Notes under the pieces: model-generated
Seen by the model: the letters and a program-made list of their open reading frames with translations, nothing else
The model's database searches: none
Told to the model about the DNA's origin: nothing
Translations under genes and position numbers: made by a program
Part shown: piece by piece, positions 1-7,866 of the stretch
Layout of the letters: the number at the start of each line of letters is the position of its first letter
How positions within the stretch are numbered: the first letter of the stretch is position 1
Assembly: GCA_017305815.1 (NCBI GenBank)
Contig: JAFKJZ010000506.1
Location: 1-16,647 of the forward strand
DNA length: 16,647 nt
DNA from: Hyphomicrobiales bacterium
Lineage (GTDB): Bacteria > Pseudomonadota > Alphaproteobacteria > Rhizobiales > Kaistiaceae
Direction of reading: 5' to 3'

Positions 1-35
1 CTCTCCCGCGAGCGGGAGAGGGTTGGGGAGAGGGG
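1..35. repeat. Palindromic intergenic repeat (REP-like), cut by the window edge
   Basis: Bases 1-9 (CTCTCCCGC) are the exact reverse complement of bases 12-20 (GCGGGAGAG), leaving a two-base GA turn. A G-rich stretch with a second GAGAGGGG follows up to about 35. From memory, palindromes of this shape followed by a G-rich tail are frequent dispersed intergenic repeats in high-GC Proteobacteria. No second copy was seen in this window, so calling it dispersed is inference. It lies beyond the pgi terminator, in the gap between pgi and whatever lies to the left. Confidence 0.45.
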
Positions 36-65
36 CTTTCCCATGGTCTCGAAGCCGCCAGAATC

Positions 66-98
66 AAAAAAGCCCGGCGGGCGTCCCCGCCGGACTTT
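66..98 (-). terminator. Rho-independent terminator of pgi
   Basis: Read on the minus strand, a 13-bp stem (arms at 86-98 and 69-81, with one G-T wobble) closes a four-base loop at 82-85. Six T residues follow (the A run at 66-71). The stem is GC-rich at its core and its descending arm runs into the T tract. It lies 45 bases past the pgi stop codon, which is the expected place for the end of that transcript. Confidence 0.85.
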
Positions 99-142
99 GG
101 TCTATTCCAGCCCTCGCCTTTGACAAGGGCGAGGCAGGCCGG

Positions 143-1795
143 TCAGCGCAGGCTGGCGGCGGCGTTGATAAGGCCTGCCGTCGACGAATCGCGCGACGCG
201 GGGTCGGCGCGGCCATCGACCATCGGCAGCAGCTGCAGCGCGAGCTGCTTGCCGAGCTCGACGCCCCACTGGTCATAGGAATCGATGCCCCAGATCGCGC
301 CCTGCACGAAGACCTGATGCTCGTAGAGGGCGATCAGGCGGCCGAGCGTGTAGGGATCGAGCGTCTTGTAGAGGATCGTGTTGGACGGACGGTTGCCCGG
401 GAAGGTCTTGTGCGGGGCGAGGCGCTCGACCTCCGCCGGCACCTTGCCTTCGGCGGCGAGCTCGGCGCGCGCCTCGTCGGTGGTGCGGCCACGCATCAGC
501 GCCTCGGTCTGGGCGAAGCAGTTGGCGAGCAGCAGCGCGTGGTGGACGCCGTCGGTCTCATGCGCCTTCGCCGCGATCAGGAAATCGCAGGGGATGACGT
601 CGGTGCCCTGGTGGATGAGCTGGTAGAAGGCGTGCTGGCCGTTGGTGCCGGGCTCGCCCCAGACGAGGGGGCCGGTCGGCATCGTCACCGGGGCGCCTTC
701 GAGCGTCACGCGCTTGCCGTTCGATTCCATGTCGAGCTGCTGCAGATAGGCGGCGAACCGCTCCAGCCGCTGGTCGTAGGGCAGCACCGCCTTGGCCGGG
801 AAGCCGAGCACGTTGCGGTTCCAGATGCCGACGAGGGCCAGCAGCACCGGCAGGTTCTTGTCGAGCGGCGCGGTGCGGAAATGCTGGTCCATCGCATGGG
901 CGCCGGCCAGGAAGTCGCGGAAGTTCCTGGTGCCGATGGCGATCATCACCGGCAGGCCGATCGCCGACCAGACCGAATAGCGACCGCCGACCCAGTCCCA
1001 GAAGCCGAAGGCGCGCGACGCGTCGATGCCAAAGGCATTGACCTTGTCGATCGCCGTCGACATGGCGGCGAAATGCGCGCCGACAGCTTCCTCGCCCAGC
1101 GCCGCGACGATCCAGCGGCGCGCGGTGGCGGCGTTGGTCATCGTCTCGATCGTGGTGAAGGTCTTCGACGCGACGAGGAAGAGCGTGGTGGCCGGGTCGA
1201 GGTCGGCCAGCGTGTCGTGGATGTGGGCGCCGTCGACATTGGAGACGAAATGCAGGCGCGGGCCGTCGTGATAGGGGCTGAGCGCGCGCGTCACCATGGC
1301 CGGGCCGAGATCCGAGCCGCCGATGCCGATATTGACGACGTCGGTGAAGCGGCCGCCGGTGCCGGCGATCGAGCCGTCGCGCACGCCCTCGGCGAATTTC
1401 GACATCGCGGCGAGGACCGACTGAACGTCTTCCACGACATTCTTGCCGTCGACGACATAGCTCTCGTCCGGCGTGGCGCGGAGCGCGACATGCAGGACGG
1501 CGCGGTTCTCGGTGACGTTGATCTTCTCGCCGGCGAACATGGCGTCGCGGCGTTCCTCGACGCCGGCGACGCGCGCCAGATCGAGCAGCGCCACCATGGC
1601 GGCGGTATCGAGCCGGTTCTTGGAATAGTCGAGCAGCAGGCCGTCGTCGCTGGCGGAAAGGCGGCTGAATCGGGACGGATCGGCCGCGAACATGTCGCGC
1701 ATGGTATGCGCTTCCACGCGGTCGCGCTCTGCGCGAAGCGTGGCGAACGCGTCTGTGATGGCGGCCGCCGTAGCGGCGGTTCGGGCGACGGTCAT
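143..1795 (-). CDS. pgi: Glucose-6-phosphate isomerase
   Basis: Cytoplasmic enzyme that interconverts glucose 6-phosphate and fructose 6-phosphate, serving glycolysis/gluconeogenesis and, in Entner-Doudoroff organisms, recycling of fructose 6-phosphate. The 550-residue length equals that of the E. coli enzyme. Family signatures are present in order: GGSDLGP at 159-165, SKTFTT at 210-215, VGGRYS at 269-274, and DQWGVELGK at 508-516. The catalytic residues are recognisable as Glu357 (in MESNGK), His388 (in NGQHAF) and Lys516. The ATG start is preceded by GAAGGA at a 9-base spacing. The gene is transcribed alone, ends at a strong terminator, and lies divergent to a ROK-family sugar-sensing regulator, which suggests linked control. 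Nothing appears broken. Confidence 0.97.
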   Translation of the reverse strand: MTVARTAATAAAITDAFATLRAERDRVEAHTMRDMFAADPSRFSRLSASDDGLLLDYSKNRLDTAAMVALLDLARVAGVEERRDAMFAGEKINVTENRAVLHVALRATPDESYVVDGKNVVEDVQSVLAAMSKFAEGVRDGSIAGTGGRFTDVVNIGIGGSDLGPAMVTRALSPYHDGPRLHFVSNVDGAHIHDTLADLDPATTLFLVASKTFTTIETMTNAATARRWIVAALGEEAVGAHFAAMSTAIDKVNAFGIDASRAFGFWDWVGGRYSVWSAIGLPVMIAIGTRNFRDFLAGAHAMDQHFRTAPLDKNLPVLLALVGIWNRNVLGFPAKAVLPYDQRLERFAAYLQQLDMESNGKRVTLEGAPVTMPTGPLVWGEPGTNGQHAFYQLIHQGTDVIPCDFLIAAKAHETDGVHHALLLANCFAQTEALMRGRTTDEARAELAAEGKVPAEVERLAPHKTFPGNRPSNTILYKTLDPYTLGRLIALYEHQVFVQGAIWGIDSYDQWGVELGKQLALQLLPMVDGRADPASRDSSTAGLINAAASLR

Positions 1796-1857
1796 GGGTG
1801 GACGTCCTTCGAAGCGATGGGCCTACGGGAGCAGAGGACGACATACGACGGCAGGCC

Positions 1858-1891
1858 CCGCGCGGCAAGCGCGGCACCCTTCGTCAGGGTG
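1858..1891 (-). other. Two tandem small stem-loops in the pgi leader
   Basis: The first hairpin pairs CCGCGC (1858-1863) with GCGCGG (1869-1874) around five bases. The second pairs CACCCT (1875-1880) with AGGGTG (1886-1891) around five bases, directly abutting the first. They lie 63-96 bases upstream of the pgi ATG and would be in its 5' untranslated region if transcription starts in the AT-rich zone near 1925-1960. No T tract follows, so they are not obvious terminators. Function is unknown. Confidence 0.3.
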
Positions 1892-1914
1892 TGGACATCA
1901 CTGCGCCACGTTCA

Positions 1915-2006
1915 CACGCGAATTCTGCTATTCACGGCTGATGTGAAGCCATCAATTGCGCTTTGCAAATCAATTATCGATAGACCATTCTGCCGGCGCG
2001 GAGGAG
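1915..2006. promoter_or_regulatory. Divergent pgi / ROK regulator control region with candidate operator
   Basis: This is an AT-rich island in otherwise GC-rich DNA between two divergent genes. It contains the direct repeat ATCAATT at 1951-1957 and 1969-1975, 18 bases apart, and a small inverted repeat TTGC/GCAA (1956-1959, 1965-1968) between the copies. A strong Shine-Dalgarno sequence GGAGGAG (about 2000-2006) belongs to the ROK gene's GTG start. On the minus strand a weak promoter for pgi can be read as TTGATG, 17 bases, AATAGC. ROK repressors usually bind near their own promoter, so an autoregulatory operator here is reasonable inference; no known consensus was matched. Confidence 0.4.
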
Positions 2007-2010
2007 AATC

Positions 2011-3285
2011 GTGCAGAGCAAAGCCGATACCGAACTGGTGCGCCGTCAGAACCGTGGCCTCGTTCTCGGAGCGCTTCGTCGCGCCGGGCCGCTGGCGCGC
2101 GTCGAACTCGGGCGGGAGACCGGGCTCAGTCCGGCGACGATCTCCGCCATTACCGGCGACCTGCTGGCCGAGCACATCCTCGTCACCGCCGACATCGACG
2201 AACGGGCCGAACGCCCGCTGGGCCGCGGCCGTCCGCGCGTGGCGCTGACGCTGAACGACGAGGCCGCCTATGTCCTCGGCGTCAAGATCTCGCTGAATTC
2301 GGTGACGCTGCTGCTCAGCGACTATTCCGGCCATCTGCGCCATAGCCATCACTACGCCGTCGCGACCATGGGAGCAGAGGCGACCGGCTTTGTGGCGCGG
2401 CTGATCGAGATCATCCGCGGCTATCTCGTCGAGCGCGCCATTTCGCCGTCGCGCGTCGCCGAGATCTCCATCGCCATTCCCGGCACCACGGACGAGACCA
2501 CGGGAACGCTGCTCTGGAGTCCGGTGGTGGCGGTCGAGGTCGGGCCGGTCCCAGGACCGGTCTCCGAGGCGCTCGGCATCCGCGCCTCGATGACCAACGA
2601 CGTCAACATGATGGCGCAGGCGCTGCATTCGCGCGATCCCGTGCGGTTCGGCGGCACCTTTGCCACGATCTTCATCGCCTATGGCGTCGGCATGGGCCTC
2701 TACATCAATGGCCGCCTGTTCACCGGCGCCTATGGCTCCGGCGCCGAGTTCGGCCATGCCAACCATATGCCGGGCGGAGCGCTCTGCCGCTGCGGCCGGC
2801 GCGGCTGCGTCGAGGCCTATGTCGCCGACTATGCGATCTACCGGGCGGTGGAGAACCTGCCGCCGGACGTGTCGCCGACCGAGATCGATCCGGAACCCGA
2901 GACCATGCATGCGCTGGAGCTGCGGGCGCGGGCCGGCGAGGATCGGGTTCGGATGGCCTATCATCAGGCGGGCCTCGCGCTCGGCTATGGCCTGTCGCGG
3001 CTGATCGCGTTGCTCAATCCGCAGCGGGTCGCCTTCACCGGCCGCGGCGTCGCCGCTTTCGACCTGATGGAAGCGGGCTTCCGCGCCGGCCTCGACGAGG
3101 GCCTTGTGAGCGAGCTCGCGCGCATGACGGAGGTCGAGGTGCTTTCGGCCGAGGACGATCTGGTCGATGTCGGCATCCTGGCCGGTGCCATGCAGCGGCT
3201 CGACCGCGAGGTGTTCGCAAGCTCCGACCATGATCCGGTCGTGCTGCCGAAGCCGAGCGCGGCCCGCGAGCCGGCCGAGGCCTGA
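2011..3285 (+). CDS. ROK-family transcriptional regulator (NagC/Mlc type)
   Basis: Sugar-responsive DNA-binding regulator of the ROK (repressor, ORF, kinase) family, 424 residues. Residues about 8-60 form a winged helix-turn-helix (VELGRETGLSPATISAITGD), as in NagC, Mlc and XylR. The rest is a ROK actin-like sugar-binding fold. His249 (in EFGH) and CRCGRRGC at 259-266 form the zinc site. Asp197 in NDVN is the kinase catalytic aspartate, which is retained, so sugar phosphorylation cannot be excluded. The start is GTG with GGAGGAG four bases upstream. It is divergent from pgi, so a hexose or amino-sugar derivative is a plausible effector, though the sequence does not show which. Its stop codon is four bases from that of the convergent aminotransferase. 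Confidence 0.88.
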   Translation: MQSKADTELVRRQNRGLVLGALRRAGPLARVELGRETGLSPATISAITGDLLAEHILVTADIDERAERPLGRGRPRVALTLNDEAAYVLGVKISLNSVTLLLSDYSGHLRHSHHYAVATMGAEATGFVARLIEIIRGYLVERAISPSRVAEISIAIPGTTDETTGTLLWSPVVAVEVGPVPGPVSEALGIRASMTNDVNMMAQALHSRDPVRFGGTFATIFIAYGVGMGLYINGRLFTGAYGSGAEFGHANHMPGGALCRCGRRGCVEAYVADYAIYRAVENLPPDVSPTEIDPEPETMHALELRARAGEDRVRMAYHQAGLALGYGLSRLIALLNPQRVAFTGRGVAAFDLMEAGFRAGLDEGLVSELARMTEVEVLSAEDDLVDVGILAGAMQRLDREVFASSDHDPVVLPKPSAAREPAEA

Positions 3286-3296
3286 TCCTTCAGGCC
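3279..3296. terminator. Shared hairpin spanning two convergent stop codons
   Basis: GGCCTGA (3279-3285) pairs exactly with TCAGGCC (3290-3296) around the four-base loop TCCT. The TGA stop of the ROK gene is the top of one arm and the stop of the minus-strand aminotransferase is the top of the other, so one 7-bp stem marks both gene ends. There is no T tract on either side, so its strength as an intrinsic terminator is doubtful. It may instead block exonucleases or limit convergent read-through. Confidence 0.35.
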
Positions 3297-4440
3297 AGCC
3301 AGCGCTCCAGCCGCTCCGCCGCCTCGGCGATCTCCGCCGTCGCGCCGGCGAACGAGAAGCGGATATGCGCGGGGCCGTGCACGCGGTCGAAATCCGCGCC
3401 CGGCGTGCTTCGGCCAGCATCTTCTGTGCGAAATCGGCCGAATCGTTCGAGAAGCGGCGCACCGACGCATAGATGTAGAAGGCGCCGTCGACGGGGAAAT
3501 AATCGTCGAAGCCGATCTTCGGCAGCCGGTCGAGCAGCAGCCGGCGGTTGGCGGCATAGCCGGCCTTGATCGCCTCCAGTTCCTCTGTCGCCTCGAAGGC
3601 GGCGATCGCCGCGCGCTGCGACAGGTCGGGCGCCGATATGTAGAGGCTCTGGGCGATCCGCTCGACGGGGCGCACCAGCGTCTCCGGTAGCACCATCCAG
3701 CCGATCCGCCAGCCGGTCATGCAGTAATATTTCGAGAACGAGTTGATAACGATGGCGCGGTCGCTCGTCGCGAGCGCCGTCTCGGCGACGCCGTCAAAGA
3801 CGAGGCCGTGATAGATCTCGTCGGAGATGAAGCGGATGCCGAGCTCGTCGGCGGCGCGGATGAGGGCGGCGAGCGCCTCCGGCGTCATCATGGTGCCGGT
3901 CGGGTTGCCGGGGCTGGCGACGAGGATGCCGGCGAGCGGCTTCTCGGCATGGACGCGCTCCAGCATCGCCGGGGTGATGGCGTGCCGGGTTTCGGCCGTC
4001 GTCTCGATCTCGACCACTTCCAGCCCGAGCGCGGCGAGGATGTTGCGATAGGCGGGATAGCCGGGCGAGGCGATGGCGACCCGCTCGCCGGGATCGAAGG
4101 CGGCGAGGAAGGCGAGATTGAAGCCGGCCGACGAGCCGGTGGTGATCGCGATCCGCGACGCCGGCACCGCGATGCCGTGCGTATCGGCATAATATTCCGC
4201 GATGCGTTCGCGCAGCGGCCGCCAGCCGAGCGCTTCCGTGTATCCGATGCGGCCATGGTCGAGGGCGGCGCGGGCGGCGTCCAGCACCGGCTTCGGCGCC
4301 GACGCCCCAGGCTCGCCGATTTCCATGCGGATGATCCGCTCGCCGCGGGCGATTCGCTCGAACGCGGCCGACATCACGTCCATCGCGATGAAGGGGGCGA
4401 CGGCGCTGCGGCGCGACGGGGGGCGATCGGGAGGCATCAT
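3290..4440 (-). pseudogene. PLP-dependent aminotransferase, class I/II, frameshifted by an internal deletion
   Basis: Fold-type I aminotransferase related to aspartate/aromatic aminotransferases; the substrate cannot be assigned. Visible motifs are SPGNPTG at 176-182, SDEIY at 206-210, and SFSKYYCMTGWRIG at 234-247 with the PLP lysine at 237. The frame is intact from the start (MM at 4440/4437) to Ala345 in MLAEA. It then shifts at about 3401-3408. The true C-terminus continues in another frame as GADFDRVHGPAHIRFSF and ends in ERWLA at 3290. Homologues normally have a GVATTP-like segment at the break. The junction fits loss of 13 bases, and adding 13 restores 388 whole codons. As read, translation continues out of frame antisense through the whole ROK gene. 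The lost part includes the substrate-binding Arg of the IRFSF motif, so the product should be inactive unless the lesion is an assembly error. Confidence 0.85.
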
Positions 4441-4588
4441 GGCAAGGGGTTCCGTCCGCGGGATTAAAAGTCTTGCTATCGCCCCATTTTCTGCGCATCC
4501 GTCCAAGGGGGATGCCGGCTGGCGCGCGCGCGAGGCGGCTTCATACAATTCGCCGGCCGCGAGGGAAAGGCTGGAGGAGGGGCGATCT
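4441..4588. promoter_or_regulatory. Divergent promoter region, aminotransferase / M48 peptidase
   Basis: This is 148 bases between divergent starts. On the minus strand TTTAAT (4468-4463) is a 5-of-6 match to a -10 box about 23 bases before the aminotransferase start, without a clear -35 box. On the plus strand TACAAT (4544-4549) is a 5-of-6 -10 match before the peptidase gene, again with only GC-rich sequence where a -35 should be. GGAGGAGG (4573-4580) is an evident Shine-Dalgarno sequence for the GTG at 4589. Promoter positions are inference. Confidence 0.25.
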
Positions 4589-5977
4589 GTGACGACTTCA
4601 GTACAGCGCGTTGTGCGGGGCCTGCTCGGCGGCGTGATCGGCATCGCCCTGCTGGCGCCGCTCGCGGTCGAGCCCGCTGCCGCCCAGTCGCGGCCGAACC
4701 TGGTGCGGGACGCCGAGACGGAGGCGCTGATCCAGGATTACCTGCGCCCGATCTACAAGGCGGCCGGGCTGCGAGCGACTTCGGTCGAGCTCTATCTCGT
4801 CAACAATCCGTCCTTCAACGCCTTCGTCGCCGCCGGTGACAAGATCTTCGTCAATACAGGCGCGATCATCGATTCGAAGACCCCGAACGAGTTGATCGGC
4901 GTGCTCGCGCACGAGACCGGCCATCTCGCCGGCAACCACCAGATCCAGCTCCGCCAGCAGCTCGAGACCGCCAAGACGATGGCCATGATCGGCAGCGTCG
5001 TCGGCATGGGCGCGGCGATCGCCGGCGCGGCATCCGGCTCCGGCGACGCGGCGCGGGCCGGCGGCGGCATCGCGATGGGCTCGAACGAGCTGATCCGGCG
5101 CGGCCTGCTCGCCTATCAGCGCTCGGAGGAAATGGCCGCCGACCGCCTGGCGCTGACCTATCTCGACAAGAGCGGCCAGTCGGCCAAGGGCATGATCACC
5201 ACCTTCCAGCGTTTCGCCGACAACACGCTGTTCTCCAGCCAGGGCGCCAATCCCTATCTGCAGAGCCATCCGATGCCGAACGAGCGCATCGACCTGATCG
5301 AGAACGCCGCGAAGAAGAGCAAGTTCTACAACACCAAGGATTCGCCGGAGCTGCAGGCGCGCCATGACATGGTGCGCGCCAAGCTCTCCGCCTTTTCCGA
5401 GGATTCGATGCTGGTGATGCGGCGCTATCCGCCGAGCGACACCTCGATGCCGGCGCGCTATGCCCGCGCGATCCTCGCCTATCGCACCGGCAATTCGCGC
5501 GCCGCGATCGACCAGGTCGGCGCGCTGATCAAGTCGCGTCCGAACTTCCCTTATTTCTACGAGCTGCAGGGCCAGGTGCTGCTGGAAAGCGGCCGCGCGA
5601 AGGAGGCGGTGGCGCCGCTGCGCAAGGCGGTCGCGGCCGCGCCGAAATCCGGCCTGCTCCGCATCATGCTCGGCCAGGCCCTCGTCGAGGTCGGCGATCC
5701 CAAGTCGGTCGACGAGGCGGTGAAGAACCTGACCATCGGTCTGCAGACCGATCCGGACATGCCGATCGGCCATCGCACGCTGGCGCGCGCCTATGCGCTC
5801 AGGGGCGACGTCGCCATGGCCGATCTCGCAACCGCGCAGGGCGAATTCGCCGAGGGCCGCTACAAGGAAGCGAAGTCGCGCGCCAGGCGCGTGCAGAAGC
5901 AGTTCAAGGAGGGATCGCCGGCCTGGCTTCGTGCCGACGACATTCTGTCCTATACACCGCCTTCAAAGACCAATTGA
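4589..5977 (+). CDS. Periplasmic M48-family metallopeptidase with TPR-like C-terminus (BepA-like)
   Basis: Zinc metalloprotease of the M48 family, 462 residues. A signal peptide is evident at 1 to about 33 (hydrophobic GLLGGVIGIALLAPLAV, then EPAAAQ), so it acts in the periplasm. The zinc site is HETGH at 108-112, with a third ligand in SEEMAADR (Glu181). A small, hydrophobic and glycine-rich segment at about 130-155 follows the HETGH helix, and helical TPR-like repeats fill about 290-440. This matches the BepA/YfgC class, which handles outer-membrane protein assembly and degrades stalled substrates. The GTG start was chosen because GGAGGAGG lies eight bases upstream and it places the signal peptide at the N-terminus; a longer open frame upstream adds only unlikely sequence. 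It is followed after 52 bases by a dsbA-like gene, another envelope folding factor. Confidence 0.92.
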   Translation: MTTSVQRVVRGLLGGVIGIALLAPLAVEPAAAQSRPNLVRDAETEALIQDYLRPIYKAAGLRATSVELYLVNNPSFNAFVAAGDKIFVNTGAIIDSKTPNELIGVLAHETGHLAGNHQIQLRQQLETAKTMAMIGSVVGMGAAIAGAASGSGDAARAGGGIAMGSNELIRRGLLAYQRSEEMAADRLALTYLDKSGQSAKGMITTFQRFADNTLFSSQGANPYLQSHPMPNERIDLIENAAKKSKFYNTKDSPELQARHDMVRAKLSAFSEDSMLVMRRYPPSDTSMPARYARAILAYRTGNSRAAIDQVGALIKSRPNFPYFYELQGQVLLESGRAKEAVAPLRKAVAAAPKSGLLRIMLGQALVEVGDPKSVDEAVKNLTIGLQTDPDMPIGHRTLARAYALRGDVAMADLATAQGEFAEGRYKEAKSRARRVQKQFKEGSPAWLRADDILSYTPPSKTN

Positions 5978-6029
5978 TCCGCTCACCCGGCCGATCGCCT
6001 CCAGCGATCGCCAAACCGGACGCACAGAA

Positions 6030-6772
6030 ATGATCGCATTGTCGAAACCCTTCCTCGCCGCGGCCTTCGCCGCCATCACCCTGGTGGCCGCCGCGCCGGC
6101 CCAGGCCGCGAGCTTCTCCGAGGACCAGCAGGCCGAGATCGGCGCGCTGGTCAAAGATTATTTGATGAAGAATCCGGAAGTGATCCGCGACGCGATGGAA
6201 GAGCTCCAGCGCAAGGAGCAGGCGGCCGAGGCCGAGGCCCGCAAGTCCGGCGTCGCCAAGTACGCCGACCAGCTGTTCAATTCGCCGCGCCATGTCGTGC
6301 TCGGCAACCCGAAGGGCGATGTCACGCTGGTCGAGTTCTTCGACTACAACTGCGGCTACTGCAGCTGCTCGACGAGGACAAGGGCCTCCGCGTGATCCTG
6401 AAGGAGTTCCCGGTGCTCGGCCAGGGCTCGGAGGAGGCGGCGCAGGTTGCGGTCGCCGTCAACAAGGTGGCGCCTGAGAAATACAAGGCTTTCTACGACG
6501 AGCTGCTGATGAGCCGCGGCGCCGTCGACGGCGCGCGCGCCATGGCCGTTGCCGCCGATATCGGTCTCGACAAGGCCGCAATCCAGGCGCACCTCAAGGA
6601 TCCGGAAGTCGCCGCCACGATCAATGAGTCGTACGCGCTCGCGCAGGTTCTCGGGATCAACGGCACGCCTTCCTACGTGCTGCAGAACGACGTCGTGGTC
6701 GGCGCGGTCGGCTATGATGCGCTGAAGGAGAAGATCAAATCGGTAAGGGCCTGCGGTTCCGTGACCTGCTGA
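6030..6772 (+). pseudogene. DsbA-family thiol oxidoreductase, frameshifted next to the CXXC active site
   Basis: Secreted thioredoxin-fold protein of the DsbA / Com1 type, which makes or isomerises disulfides in periplasmic proteins. Residues 1 to about 25 form a signal peptide ending APAQA. An N-terminal helical region precedes the core, as in bacterial Com1/ScsC-like proteins. The fold begins VTLVEFFDYNCGYC, with the redox motif CGYC. Immediately after it (6363-6364) the frame breaks. Reading resumes at 6365 in another frame with LLDEDKGLRVILKEFPVLGQ and runs to the conserved cis-Pro motif GTPSY and the stop at 6772. Homologues have about nine residues (KRALGDMME-like) between CGYC and LL, so about 25 bases are missing; restoring them gives 256 codons. 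In the current frame translation stops at 6395, leaving only the active-site cysteines and no helix behind them. Confidence 0.85.
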
Positions 6773-6802
6773 CGGAGCGGTCGAGAATCATGGGAGAGGA
6801 TT

Positions 6803-6836
6803 CCCGGAGCGACGGTTTCGGGGCTTTTCCTTTATT
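6803..6836 (+). terminator. Possible weak intrinsic terminator after the dsbA-like gene
   Basis: CCCGGA (6803-6808) can pair with TTCGGG (6817-6822, one G-T pair) around eight bases, followed by CTTTTCCTTTATT. The stem is short and the T tract interrupted. The 140-base gap before aroQ also contains TATAAC (6848-6853), a fair -10 box, but no convincing -35, so whether aroQ has its own promoter is uncertain. Confidence 0.3.
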
Positions 6837-6912
6837 CCCCGAGTCCCTATAACCTGCCAACCTCGCCGCAAGGGCTCTTTGTCCTTGCGTGGCTTTCGGT
6901 AGAAAATCATCG

Positions 6913-7350
6913 ATGACAGTCGCAGTTCTCGTTCTCAACGGTCCCAACCTCAACATGCTCGGCAAGCGGGAGCCAGGTGTCTACGGCTCCAAGACGCTGG
7001 GCGAGATCGAGGCGGATACCAAGGCTGCTGGCGAGCGGCTGGGCATGGCGGTGGATTTCCGCCAATCCAACCATGAGGGGATGCTGATCGATTGGATCCA
7101 CGAAGCGCTCGGACGGTTCCGGGGCATCGTGATCAATCCCGGCGCCTACACGCATACCTCGATCGCCCTGCATGACGCGATCCGCGCCGTGGGGCTTCCC
7201 ACGATCGAGCTGCATCTTTCCAATGTCTTCGCGCGCGAAGATTTCCGACATCATTCCTATGTTTCTCCTGTCGCCGCCGGCGTGATCTGCGGTTTCGGAG
7301 CCGCGGGCTACGGGCTGGCGCTGCAAGCGCTGCAGCCGCTCGTCGAGTGA
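6913..7350 (+). CDS. aroQ: Type II 3-dehydroquinate dehydratase
   Basis: Shikimate-pathway enzyme that converts 3-dehydroquinate to 3-dehydroshikimate; the type II form is a dodecamer. The 145 residues are the usual size. Active-site residues sit at the same numbers as in the Mycobacterium tuberculosis enzyme as I recall them: Arg19 and Tyr24 in KREPGVYG, Asn75 and His81 in [10 protein letters not shown], His101 in ELHLSN, and Arg112 in DFRHHSY. The ATG at 6913 fits the family N-terminus ([13 protein letters not shown]); a GTG at 6889 would add eight atypical residues. No strong Shine-Dalgarno sequence is visible. It lies directly upstream of accBC, an order I recall from many rhizobial genomes. 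Confidence 0.96.
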   Translation: MTVAVLVLNGPNLNMLGKREPGVYGSKTLGEIEADTKAAGERLGMAVDFRQSNHEGMLIDWIHEALGRFRGIVINPGAYTHTSIALHDAIRAVGLPTIELHLSNVFAREDFRHHSYVSPVAAGVICGFGAAGYGLALQALQPLVE

Positions 7351-7367
7351 GCCAGGAGAAACGGACC

Positions 7368-7388
7368 ATGAAAGAAAAAAGGGCATGA
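7368..7388 (+). CDS. Six-codon upstream ORF overlapping the accB start
   Basis: ATG AAA GAA AAA AGG GCA TGA encodes MKEKRA. AGGAG at 7354-7358 lies nine bases before this ATG, an ideal spacing, but 26 bases before the accB ATG. The stop overlaps the accB start as ATGA (7385-7388), so ribosomes finishing here could reinitiate on accB. The alternative is that the A6 run at 7375-7380 has lost one A: with seven A residues the two frames fuse and AccB would begin [11 protein letters not shown]. Either reading explains why accB has no Shine-Dalgarno sequence of its own. Confidence 0.4.
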   Translation: MKEKRA

Positions 7389-7852
7389 CGAGCAAAAATT
7401 CGACGATCGATCAGGACCTGATCCGGCAGCTGGCGCTGCTGCTGACGGAGACGGATCTCACCGAGATCGAAGTCGAGCACGAGGATCTGCGGATCCGCGT
7501 CGCGCGCAACGTCACGGTCGCCCCGGCCAGCTATCAGGTGGCTGCTGCTCCCGTCCTGGCCGCCGCGCCTGCGATCGTCGCGGCCGCAGCCCCGGCCGAG
7601 GTCAGTCTGGCCAACCATCCCGGCACGGTGCCGTCGCCGATGGTCGGCACCGCCTACCGCTCGCCCGAGCCGGGCGCGAAGCCCTTCATCGAGATCGGCG
7701 ACACGGTGCGCGAGGGCCAGACCCTTCTCATCGTCGAAGCCATGAAGACGATGAACCAGATCCCGGCGCCGCGCTCCGGTGTCGTCAAGGCCATCATGGT
7801 CGAGGACGGCCAGCCGGTTGAGTATGGCGAACCGCTCCTGATCATCGAATGA
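7385..7852 (+). CDS. accB: Biotin carboxyl carrier protein of acetyl-CoA carboxylase
   Basis: Carries biotin between the biotin carboxylase and carboxyltransferase halves of acetyl-CoA carboxylase, the first step of fatty-acid synthesis. It has 155 residues. The N-terminal helical part ([20 protein letters not shown]) is typical of rhizobial AccB. An Ala/Pro-rich flexible linker spans about 47-75. The biotinyl domain follows from about 78, with the biotin-accepting Lys121 in VEAMKTMN. Its start overlaps the stop of a six-codon ORF and its stop overlaps a possible accC start (ATGA at 7849-7852), so the whole set looks translationally coupled. An N-terminal extension in the upstream frame is possible if the A-tract length is wrong. 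Confidence 0.96.
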   Translation: MTSKNSTIDQDLIRQLALLLTETDLTEIEVEHEDLRIRVARNVTVAPASYQVAAAPVLAAAPAIVAAAAPAEVSLANHPGTVPSPMVGTAYRSPEPGAKPFIEIGDTVREGQTLLIVEAMKTMNQIPAPRSGVVKAIMVEDGQPVEYGEPLLIIE

Positions 7853-7866
7853 GCGTCGTGGTGCCG

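Noticed and set aside
23..2248. 741-residue plus-strand open frame
   Set aside because: It is the antisense shadow of pgi followed by the gap and an out-of-frame piece of the ROK gene. It is Arg/Gly/Ala-rich with no family motifs, a known effect of high-GC codon use.
1912..4644. 910-residue minus-strand open frame
   Set aside because: Only its N-terminal third is real (aminotransferase up to the lesion). The rest is antisense to the ROK gene and appears only because of the frameshift.
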